Of a stretch of DNA of 8,795 nucleotides, positions 1 through 4,828 are shown piece by piece. The first letter of the stretch is position 1, and each line of letters starts with the position of its first letter. The position numbers were made by a program, and so were the translations under genes. The notes beneath the pieces are model-generated. The model was not told the DNA's origin. It did no database searches and worked only from the letters and a program-made list of their open reading frames with translations. Source of the DNA: Bacteroidales bacterium (GTDB lineage Bacteria > Bacteroidota > Bacteroidia > Bacteroidales > P3); assembly GCA_900771365.1 (NCBI GenBank), contig CAAGNU010000349.1, positions 1-8,795 on the forward strand, given 5' to 3'.

Positions 1-8
1 AAAAAGTG

Positions 9-16
9 TAACTTTG
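9..16 (+). promoter_or_regulatory. Bacteroidetes-type -7 promoter box (TAACTTTG)
   Basis: TAACTTTG matches the Bacteroidetes primary sigma factor -7 consensus TAnnTTTG exactly. The matching -33 TTTG would lie just left of the window, so it cannot be checked. Transcription would start near position 22-24, giving the downstream TPR gene a 5' leader of roughly 100 nt, which carries clear secondary structure. Confidence 0.5.
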
Positions 17-29
17 CAGCACGAATACG

Positions 30-115
30 AGAATGTCCAGTGAACATTCGAGCTGAATGATGGGTTAACGGGTTCTGCCCATTCAGGAGGCTAAAAAATG
101 AATTTATAGAACCCA
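30..115 (+). promoter_or_regulatory. Structured 5' leader with possible H-type pseudoknot
   Basis: Seen directly: a short hairpin GAATGT(30-35)/ACATTC pairs across a 7-nt loop. A second stem pairs CTGAAT (53-58) plus GGG (62-64) with CCC (78-80) plus ATTCAG (81-86), with a 3-nt bulge. The loop of this second stem contains GGGTTCT (70-76), which is exactly complementary to AGAACCC (108-114) downstream; that pairing would form a pseudoknot. A strong Shine-Dalgarno AGGAGG (85-90) overlaps the end of the second stem and would be enclosed by the long-range pairing. This geometry could switch ribosome access. I do not recognise it as a known riboswitch class. It may also be coincidental pairing. 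Confidence 0.35.
98..109 (+). other. Three-codon mini-ORF (Met-Asn-Leu-stop) behind a strong Shine-Dalgarno
   Basis: AGGAGG at 85-90 sits 7 nt before ATG at 98, followed by AAT, TTA and TAG. The best ribosome-binding site in the leader therefore points at a three-residue reading frame rather than at the TPR gene, whose start at 123 has no visible Shine-Dalgarno. The mini-ORF could load ribosomes for reinitiation 13 nt downstream, or act as a minimal leader peptide. It could also be chance, since Bacteroidetes rarely depend on Shine-Dalgarno pairing. Confidence 0.3.
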
Positions 116-122
116 CCTATAG

Positions 123-794
123 ATGACTATGAAGATAAGGAAAGGCAGGAACAGGTGTGGCGGCAGGGCTGACAGGCAGCTTGTGGGCCATGTGTTTGTG
201 AGCGGCAGCAGGCTGCTCTATGGCGCCGAGCGGCGGCGCAGGGATGAGGCGCTGCGGCTTTATCAGGAGGCTTACTGGGAGGATGACCCGCAGCGGCAGG
301 CAGAGATGCTCTCTGAGGCTGCCGCGCTCACGCCCAAGGACGGCGACATCTATATCACCCGCGGCATGGCTTATGCCGCCATGGGCGAGGATGAGAAGGC
401 CTTGGCCGATTATGAGATGGGTGTGCGGCTTTGTCCGAAGAAGCCCGAGGCCTATAACAATCGCGGCTTCTGGCATTATCAGCATGGCGATTTTGAGCGT
501 TCCATCGTCGATTTCGACAGGGCGCTGAGGCTGCGGCCGCTCTTTTCGCGGGCTTTGCTCAACCGTGGCGCGGCTTACGGCATGATGGGGGAGAGGGCGC
601 GTGCCTTGGCCGATTTTGACAAGGCCATAGAGCTGGGCGTGATGGAGGCGCTGGGCTATCTTAACCGCGGCATCTATTATCTCAACCTTGGCGAGAGGGA
701 GCGTGGCGAGGAGGACCTTCGGCACGTCATAGAGCTGGACGAGGATGATTCCTACACCGCTATGGCACGGCAGTATCTTTCTCGCGAGGCATAG
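123..794 (+). CDS. TPR-repeat protein
   Basis: This 223-residue protein carries four consecutive tetratricopeptide repeats, at about residues 73-108, 109-141, 142-175 and 176-209. Each has the typical pattern, for example N/R-R-G-x-x-Y/H ending in A-L-x-D-F/Y-x-x-A-I/L-x-L. TPRs form a helical scaffold for protein-protein contact, so no enzymatic role is implied. The start is bounded: TAG at 120-122 lies in frame directly before ATG 123, with a second ATG at 129. The N-terminus (about residues 1-40) is arginine-rich and has no signal peptide in this frame, although a lipobox-like peptide is readable in the +1 frame (see findings). Codons are G-rich with many T-ending choices (TAT, GAT), unlike the C-ending genes further right. 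It may be a cytoplasmic adaptor or a degraded lipoprotein. The TPR assignment is firm; its function is unknown. Confidence 0.85.
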   Translation: MTMKIRKGRNRCGGRADRQLVGHVFVSGSRLLYGAERRRRDEALRLYQEAYWEDDPQRQAEMLSEAAALTPKDGDIYITRGMAYAAMGEDEKALADYEMGVRLCPKKPEAYNNRGFWHYQHGDFERSIVDFDRALRLRPLFSRALLNRGAAYGMMGERARALADFDKAIELGVMEALGYLNRGIYYLNLGERERGEEDLRHVIELDEDDSYTAMARQYLSREA

Positions 795-809
795 TTTGTC
801 CTGTTTTTC

Positions 810-864
810 GGAAATTTTGTCAGTGTTTGGTGCCTTTGAGATGGCATTTGGTGACATTTTGTCA
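810..864 (+). promoter_or_regulatory. Candidate activator-binding repeats upstream of the sigma-54 promoter
   Basis: TGACATTTTGTCA at 852-864 is a perfect dyad (TGACA-3 nt-TGTCA). GGAAATTTTGTCA at 810-822 matches it at 11 of 13 positions, exactly 42 bp upstream, which is about four helical turns. A weaker copy around 788-801 shares TTTGTC a further 21 bp upstream. Same-face spacing is what an oligomeric sigma-54 enhancer-binding protein would use. The nearest site lies unusually close to the -24 element, which weakens the enhancer reading; it could instead be a repressor operator. Confidence 0.4.
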
Positions 865-875
865 TATTTTCTGTT

Positions 876-892
876 TTGGCACGGAGTTTGCA
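876..892 (+). promoter_or_regulatory. Sigma-54 (RpoN) promoter of the Hsp20 gene
   Basis: TTGGCACGGAGTTTGCA matches the sigma-54 consensus YTGGCACGrNNNTTGCW at every defined position. The -24 GG is at 878-879 and the -12 GC at 890-891, with the required 10 bp between them. Transcription would start near 903, leaving a leader of about 72 nt before ATG 975. Sigma-54 promoters are silent without an AAA+ activator, which implies that this small heat-shock protein is switched on by a dedicated signal. Confidence 0.8.
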
Positions 893-974
893 CTATATAG
901 GGTGTTGGCCGACAGGAAAGGCTGGCAGAATAAAAAAAATAGTAATTAATAACCAAAAATAGGAGATAAAAATT

Positions 975-1409
975 ATGTTACTTGTAAACAGAAACCAAAA
1001 CTTGATGCCCGCATTATTCAACGAGCTTTTCGACATGAGCAATTGGAACATCCGCGCCGACGAGCAGCGCTACATGCCCAAGATGAACGTCGTGGAGAGC
1101 GACAAGGAGTATGAGCTGGAGCTGTGCGTCCCCGGCCTCGGCAAGGAGGACCTGAGCCTCACGGTGAACAGCGAGAACAACCTCGTCATCGAGATGCTCC
1201 ACAAGGAGGAGCAGGAGGAGAAGAGCGAGAAGAACTACCTGCGCCGCGAGTTCAAAAGCATGCAGTTCAAGCAGATGCTGAGCCTGCCCGAGAACGTGAA
1301 GAAGGAGCAGATCAGCGCCAAGGTGGAGAACGGCATCCTCCGTGTGACGCTCCCCAAGTTCACCGAAGAGGAGAAGCAGGCCCTGGCCCAGCGCATCGAG
1401 ATAGCATAA
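975..1409 (+). CDS. hsp20: Hsp20/alpha-crystallin family small heat-shock protein
   Basis: This 144-residue protein is an ATP-independent holdase that binds unfolding cytoplasmic proteins and hands them on to the ATP-dependent chaperones. The alpha-crystallin domain spans about residues 34-128 and includes the hallmark A-x-x-x-N-G-I-L segment (AKVENGILRVTLPK, 115-128). A C-terminal I-x-I motif (IEI, 141-143) follows; in the family it docks into a neighbouring subunit during oligomer assembly. The short N-terminal arm contains a NELFD-type motif typical of bacterial family members, and the length is normal. AGGAGA at 961-966 lies a good distance before ATG 975, so the start is well supported. 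It is monocistronic: a sigma-54 promoter lies upstream and a hairpin terminator follows. Codons are strongly biased to C and CTG, consistent with high expression on induction. Confidence 0.95.
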   Translation: MLLVNRNQNLMPALFNELFDMSNWNIRADEQRYMPKMNVVESDKEYELELCVPGLGKEDLSLTVNSENNLVIEMLHKEEQEEKSEKNYLRREFKSMQFKQMLSLPENVKKEQISAKVENGILRVTLPKFTEEEKQALAQRIEIA

Positions 1410-1438
1410 GCAGTACTTTTCTCAAACCATATCCAGGT

Positions 1439-1468
1439 GAAGGCCGCCAGCGATGACGGCCTTCTTTG
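1439..1468 (+). terminator. Hairpin terminator after Hsp20
   Basis: GAAGGCCG (1439-1446) and CGGCCTTC (1457-1464) form a perfect 8-bp GC-rich stem with a 10-nt loop, followed by a short run TTT. It begins 29 bp after the Hsp20 stop codon. The U-tract is short, so termination may be only moderate. Confidence 0.6.
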
Positions 1469-1536
1469 TGCCGGAAGAGGGTAGGGGGGATTGAAAAGTT
1501 TTTTCGTGATAATCATATTGGGGTTTAATAAGGTAT

Positions 1537-1582
1537 GATTGTTCGAAACATACCCCGCCCTCCGGGCACCCCTTTCCGAAAG
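1537..1582. repeat. Palindrome-containing repeat, copy 1
   Basis: This copy contains GATTGTTCGAAACATACCCC at 1537-1556, then CCCCTTTCCGAAAG at 1569-1582. The same two blocks recur at 1656-1692. Here the central TGTTTCGAAACA palindrome has lost one T, and the second block lacks the GGGG that completes the other palindrome, so this copy is the more degraded one. Confidence 0.6.
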
Positions 1583-1655
1583 TCATCAGCAGGGGGCCTG
1601 CATGGGAACGATAATAACCTTTGCACTATTTGCTATTTTCTATAAGGACTTTTTT

Positions 1656-1695
1656 GATTGTTTCGAAACATACCCCTACCCCTTTCCGAAAGGGG
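1656..1695. repeat. Palindrome-containing repeat, copy 2
   Basis: This copy has two palindromes. One is TGTTTCGAAACA, a perfect 12-bp dyad. The other is CCCCTTTCCGAAAGGGG (1679-1695), an 8-bp perfect inverted repeat around one central base. The copies start 119 bp apart. The second palindrome runs directly into the first unit of the 85-bp tandem array. Confidence 0.65.
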
Positions 1696-1884
1696 AGGCT
1701 GACGCGTTATAATATTCTACATATCAATTAATTATGCTCACACAAAACATCCTCGTTTAGGGGTGGTTATATAGAAGGGGAGGCTGCCGCACTACAATGC
1801 TATCCATATCAGTTGGTTATGTTTGTATTACATATCCTAACTATTAGTTGGTTATATGGAAGGGGGGGGCTACTGCGTCATTCT
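1692..1884. repeat. Tandem array, about 85-bp unit, two copies plus a partial third
   Basis: Units begin with GGGGAGGCTG at 1692 and 1777, and a diverged GGGGGGGGCT begins at 1862, so the period is 85 bp each time. The first 45 positions of units 1 and 2 agree at about 34 positions, and both units end in TGGTTATATrGAA; the middle of each unit has diverged. The third copy keeps only about the first 20 bases. No reading frame is conserved between copies. Confidence 0.65.
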
Positions 1885-1956
1885 GGCACAGATTGTACTT
1901 TTTGTGGCAATTGTGGATAATCATATTGGAAAAATATTCGTAACTTTGTACATATC

Positions 1957-1984
1957 AAAAGCGGAGCCGAGAAGCTCCGCTTTT
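1957..1984. terminator. Bidirectional intrinsic terminator
   Basis: AAAAGCGGAGC (1957-1967) pairs perfectly with GCTCCGCTTTT (1974-1984) over 11 bp around a 6-nt loop, giving a U-run on either strand. It separates the plus-strand Hsp20 side from the converging minus-strand symporter, whose stop codon is 44 bp to the right. It most likely ends the symporter transcript. Confidence 0.85.
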
Positions 1985-2027
1985 AGAAGTTTTTATTAGG
2001 TCGGACTGGCTGTCCGCTTTTGTAGGG

Positions 2028-3194
2028 TCAGTTCTGTTCGCCGCGGATGCGGTCGATGATGAGGGCTATGGCGCCGTCGCCGGTCACATTGCCAGCTGTG
2101 CCGAAGCTGTCCATGGCTATGTAGATGGCAATCATGAGGCCCTGCATGTTGGCGTCGAAGCCGAGCATACTGGACAGTAGTCCCAGGGCGGCCATGATAG
2201 CGCCGCCAGGCACGCCGGGGGCGGCCACCATGGTGATGCCGAGCATCATGATGAACCCGATATAGGTGCCGAAGTCGCTGGGCATGCCCATGCTCAGCGA
2301 GATGGCGTAGGCCACGGCGGTAATCTTCAGGATGCTGCAAGGCATGTGTATCGTGGCGCACAGCGGCACGGTGAAGCTGGCTGTCTCATTGCGCACGCCA
2401 TTCTTGAGCGTCTGCTGCAGCGTCACGGGGATGGTGGCAGCCGACGAGGCCGTGCCCAGAGCTGTGACGTAGGCGGGCAGCATGGTGACGAGGGCTTTGA
2501 AGGGGTTCTTCTTGCTTACACCTCCTGCCACGAGGAAGAGGAACACCAGCTCGGTGACATGGAGGAGGAAGATAAATCCCACAATCTTGAGGAAGGCGCC
2601 GAGCACCGCGCCCACGTGTCCTTCGGCGCCCATCTGTAGGAAGATGCCGAAGATGTAGAGCGGCAGGCAGGGGATGATGACGCTGGTGATGACCTTGGTG
2701 ACGATGTCGCGGAAGTCCATCAGCACGCCTTTCATCGTGGTGCCTTCAATGGTGGCCGTGGTGAGGCCGAGGAGGAAGGCCATGACCAGTGCTGAGGTGA
2801 CGGAGATGAAGGCGGGCATCTCAATGGTGAAGTAGGGGGTGAGCGAGTTGCTCATGTCTGTGCTGCCGAGGGCGGAGAGGCCGTTGCCGAGGATGTGGGG
2901 GTAGGCCAGGTAGCACGCGCCGTAGGAGAATGCGCCCGAGAGCACCGTAGAGCCGTAGGCCAGCACCACGGTGATGAGCAGCAGTTTGCCTGCGCCCTTG
3001 CCGAGGTCGGCGATACCTGGGGACACGAGGCCGATGATGAGCAGCGGGATGAAGAGCCCAAGGAAGTTGCTGAAGATGGAGTTGAAGGTGAGGAACACCC
3101 GCACCAGCCACCCGGGGAAGAAGAACGAGCAGCCGATACCGAGGGCTATGGCGATGAGTATTTTGGGCAGTATGCCGAGTTTCTTTTTCTGCAT
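2028..3194 (-). CDS. DAACS-family dicarboxylate/amino acid:cation symporter
   Basis: This 388-residue inner-membrane protein is made largely of hydrophobic helices. It carries the signatures of the glutamate-transporter fold: a serine-rich hairpin-1 motif TASSAATIP (248-256), the hairpin-2 segment GVPGG (327-331), and the TM8 substrate/cation motif D-S-F-G-T-A-G-N-V-T-G-D (362-373), which corresponds to the family's D-x-x-x-T-x-x-N-V-x-G-D. Such carriers import glutamate, aspartate, serine/threonine or C4-dicarboxylates with Na+ or H+; the residues seen do not settle the substrate. The length is slightly short but normal for bacterial members. The gene lies downstream of the ammonia-lyase-like gene, with a terminator hairpin ending about 13 nt before its start codon, so expression is probably attenuated. 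Its place in a fermentation operon suggests substrate uptake. Confidence 0.9.
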   Translation of the reverse strand: MQKKKLGILPKILIAIALGIGCSFFFPGWLVRVFLTFNSIFSNFLGLFIPLLIIGLVSPGIADLGKGAGKLLLITVVLAYGSTVLSGAFSYGACYLAYPHILGNGLSALGSTDMSNSLTPYFTIEMPAFISVTSALVMAFLLGLTTATIEGTTMKGVLMDFRDIVTKVITSVIIPCLPLYIFGIFLQMGAEGHVGAVLGAFLKIVGFIFLLHVTELVFLFLVAGGVSKKNPFKALVTMLPAYVTALGTASSAATIPVTLQQTLKNGVRNETASFTVPLCATIHMPCSILKITAVAYAISLSMGMPSDFGTYIGFIMMLGITMVAAPGVPGGAIMAALGLLSSMLGFDANMQGLMIAIYIAMDSFGTAGNVTGDGAIALIIDRIRGEQN

Positions 3195-3206
3195 GTTGCG
3201 GTAGGT

Positions 3207-3236
3207 ATAAAAAAGCCCCCGGGATGCGAGGGCTTT
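3207..3236 (-). terminator. Intrinsic terminator/attenuator between kal and the symporter
   Basis: On the minus strand AAAGCCC (3236-3230) pairs with GGGCTTT (3218-3212) and is followed by a run of T down to about 3207. It lies 43 bp after the kal stop codon and only about 13 nt before the symporter start codon. I see no TAnnTTTG box between it and kal, so the symporter probably depends on read-through. Confidence 0.75.
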
Positions 3237-3278
3237 GTATGTGTTGTTTTTTAACAGTTTCCGAAGGGATGGAGTGTC

Positions 3279-3671
3279 TTATTTGTTGTAGCGCTGGCAC
3301 TCTTTGGGGGTGACGCAGGTGCCGGTAGCGCGGCAAACGAGCACGCGTTCTTCGAGCACTTCGGCAGCACTAGCACTGATCTCGGGGAGGGTGCGGATGA
3401 CCTTGTAGGCCTCGAACTTCATCTTGCGGGAAGTGTTGCCCACGTGGGTGATTTCGCCGTAAGCTTCGATATAGTCGCCAGCATACACGGGAGCCTTGAA
3501 CTCGACCATGTCGTAAGCGCAGAAGAGGCCTTCATCGCCGTCTTGTTTGATAAGGAGTTCGGTAGCCACATCGCCAAACAGGTGGACCATATGTGCGCCA
3601 TCAACGAGATTTCCGCCGTAGTGGGCGTCTTTTGCGCTCATGCGAACGCGGAGCATAGAGGTAATTGCCAT
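3279..3671 (-). CDS. kal: 3-aminobutyryl-CoA ammonia-lyase-like hotdog protein
   Basis: This 130-residue single hotdog-fold protein belongs to the family of 3-aminobutyryl-CoA ammonia-lyase (Kal) and beta-alanyl-CoA ammonia-lyase. Family-like blocks are visible: DAHYGGNLVDGA (15-26), FGDVATELL (32-40), VEFKAPVYAGDYIE (56-69), GNTSRKMKFEAYKV (78-91) and CRATGTCV (113-120). Kal releases ammonia from L-3-aminobutyryl-CoA to give crotonyl-CoA in anaerobic lysine fermentation; beta-alanyl-CoA lyase does the equivalent to give acryloyl-CoA. The CoA-transferase subunit just upstream on the same strand favours the lysine pathway. The motifs do not match those of a generic acyl-CoA thioesterase. The start at 3671 gives a normal family length. 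The leader contains a U-tract and predicted structure. The family assignment is strong, but the exact substrate is inferred from context. Confidence 0.85.
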   Translation of the reverse strand: MAITSMLRVRMSAKDAHYGGNLVDGAHMVHLFGDVATELLIKQDGDEGLFCAYDMVEFKAPVYAGDYIEAYGEITHVGNTSRKMKFEAYKVIRTLPEISASAAEVLEERVLVCRATGTCVTPKECQRYNK

Positions 3672-3696
3672 AATAGTATTCAGTTTTTTTAAGTTT

Positions 3697-3779
3697 AAAA
3701 AAAGGCCGTGAGCGGGTAGTGCCTGTCGTTTTTCTCAGTCACGTGACCATCCTTGGGTCGGCCGCCCCAGGCCGTGAAA
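3697..3779 (-). promoter_or_regulatory. Structured leader upstream of kal, possible attenuator or riboswitch
   Basis: On the minus strand GGCCG (3763-3759) can pair with CGGCC (3708-3704), which runs straight into seven Ts (3703-3697), a terminator-like end. Between these arms lie a perfect 10-bp palindrome GTCACGTGAC (3738-3747) and a possible TGAG/CTCA helix, so a multi-branched fold is possible. The motif CACGGCC occurs twice, at 3778-3770 and 3710-3704, giving alternative pairing partners. I match it to no riboswitch class that I know, and the long loop makes the fold uncertain. Confidence 0.35.
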
Positions 3780-3811
3780 TCTTTTTGAGGTTCTCTTATC
3801 CGTGGGGATTG

Positions 3812-3870
3812 AAAAAACTGCGTAGCCTCTTAGACGGGAGTCTGCCCCGTCTAAAGAGGTCTTAGCAGTT
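3812..3870 (-). terminator. Intrinsic terminator after atoD
   Basis: The structure is a long stem. Outer arms AACTGC (3816-3821) and GCAGTT (3865-3870) flank an internal loop. The inner arms CCTCTT-AGACGGG (3826-3838) pair with CCCGTCT-A-AAGAGG (3846-3859), 13 bp with one bulged A and a 7-nt loop. On the minus strand the stem is followed by TTTTTT (3817-3812). It starts 18 nt after the atoD stop codon. It should end most atoD transcripts before kal, unless read-through is allowed. Confidence 0.8.
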
Positions 3871-3887
3871 CCCATGAAAAGAAAACA

Positions 3888-4535
3888 TTATTTTTTAATC
3901 ATATAGTCCACGAAGATGCCGGGGGTCTTCACAGCCTCGGGAGCAATCTGGCCGGGTTTGACAATCTCCTGAGGTTCGACGATCACCACATCGGCTGCGG
4001 TAGCCATCATGGGGCAGAAGTTCTGAGAGGTGCCTTTGTAGACGAGGTTGCCGTTCTCATCGGCGATGTTAGCACCGATGATGGCCACGTCAGCGTGCAC
4101 GGGCTTTTCGAGGAGGTATTCCTTACCGTCGATAGTGACTTTCTGCTTGCCGTTCTCCACCACGGTGCCGAGGCCCGTCTGGGTGAGCACGCCGCCGAGG
4201 CCTGCGCCAGCTGCACGGATCTGCTCAGCCAGGGTGCCCTGAGGCTGGAGGGTGACGTGGAGTTCGCCAGAGTTCATCTGGTCGATAGTGTTATTGTTGG
4301 TGCCGATATGGGTGGCGATGAGGTTCTTCACCTGGTGGTTGGTGATGAGCTTGCCCACGCCCACTTCGGGGTATGCGGTATCGTTGCAGATGATGGTGAG
4401 ATCTTTCACTCCCTTCTCAACCATTGCGTCAATTAATGCGATAGGATTGCCTACGCCGAGGAATCCGCCAACCATTACAGTCATGCCGTCCTGAATCATG
4501 TCGGCAGCTTCTTTTACAGTTACGAATTTTTTCAT
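3888..4535 (-). CDS. atoD: CoA-transferase alpha subunit (AtoD/ScoA type)
   Basis: This 215-residue protein has the usual length of the alpha (A) subunit of family I 3-oxoacid/acyl CoA-transferases. Residues 16-31, DGMTVMVGGFLGVGNP, fit the CoA-transferase signature [DN]-[GN]-x2-[hydrophobic]3-G-G-F-x3-G-x-P exactly. A later segment, PQGTLAEQIRAAGAG (98-112), is characteristic of the acetoacetate/butyrate-type alpha subunits. The enzyme moves CoA between acyl-CoA and a free acid, for example butyryl-CoA:acetoacetate transfer in lysine fermentation. The catalytic glutamate lies in the beta subunit, normally encoded next door. Here no beta subunit follows (kal does) and none precedes (a divergent gene does), so the partner must be encoded elsewhere. 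A -7 box at 4733-4726 on the minus strand would give a leader of roughly 180 nt. Confidence 0.92.
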   Translation of the reverse strand: MKKFVTVKEAADMIQDGMTVMVGGFLGVGNPIALIDAMVEKGVKDLTIICNDTAYPEVGVGKLITNHQVKNLIATHIGTNNNTIDQMNSGELHVTLQPQGTLAEQIRAAGAGLGGVLTQTGLGTVVENGKQKVTIDGKEYLLEKPVHADVAIIGANIADENGNLVYKGTSQNFCPMMATAADVVIVEPQEIVKPGQIAPEAVKTPGIFVDYMIKK

Positions 4536-4725
4536 GATATATAATTTTTTATTGTTTTTGTTCAGTCCTTTTGGGTTATCTTTGTATTATTGTTATATGT
4601 TTTCTCACCACGGCATTGTGCAAAATGTCCGATACTTGCTCGTTGCCGCAATAGTGTATAAAACATTGATTCTTAATATTATTCATGATGGTGCTATCTT
4701 TCGCTAACCATTCATTATCATTTTG

Positions 4726-4756
4726 CAAATATATGATTTTTTTTTTGATACTGAAA
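4726..4756 (-). promoter_or_regulatory. Divergent promoter for atoD (minus strand)
   Basis: On the minus strand TATATTTG (4733-4726) fits TAnnTTTG, and TTTC (4756-4753) stands 19 bp upstream where TTTG is expected (one mismatch). It lies in the AT-rich gap that separates the two divergent groups, back to back with the plus-strand promoter. Confidence 0.5.
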
Positions 4757-4761
4757 AAAAT

Positions 4762-4793
4762 TTTGTCTATTTTGTAAAATCTGTGTACTTTTG
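4762..4793 (+). promoter_or_regulatory. Bacteroidetes-type promoter of the secreted protein gene
   Basis: TTTG at 4762-4765 and TACTTTTG at 4786-4793 match both Bacteroidetes promoter elements, with 20 bp between them. The predicted transcription start is near 4800, leaving a leader of about 30-45 nt, depending on which ATG is used. Confidence 0.65.
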
Positions 4794-4828
4794 CATCAAA
4801 TTTCACGTTATACTACGGTAATCGAAAA

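Larger units (their letters stand above)
1508..1929. repeat. Repeat-rich intergenic block bounded by a 14-bp direct repeat
   Basis: The exact 14-mer GATAATCATATTGG occurs at 1508-1521 and 1916-1929 and brackets a gene-free segment. Inside lie a pair of related elements (1537-1582 and 1656-1695) and an 85-bp tandem repeat (1692 onward). I see no ORF in it with coding character. The block might be a decayed insertion or a locally expanded repeat, but there is no transposase and no clear terminal inverted repeat, so its nature is unknown. Confidence 0.5.

Noticed and set aside
117..956. Long minus-strand frame (279 codons) opposite the TPR gene
   Set aside because: It lies antisense to clear TPR repeats and its translation shows no domain; it is a consequence of the GC-rich coding on the plus strand.
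1880..1900. Second sigma-54-like site CTGGCACAGATTGTAC
   Set aside because: The spacing between the GG and the second element is too short and the -12 GC is missing.
4498..4806. Two short frames in the divergent gap (4498-4707 plus, 4576-4806 minus)
   Set aside because: The plus frame overlaps the atoD start and the other contains the promoter boxes; neither has coding-like composition or a recognisable motif.
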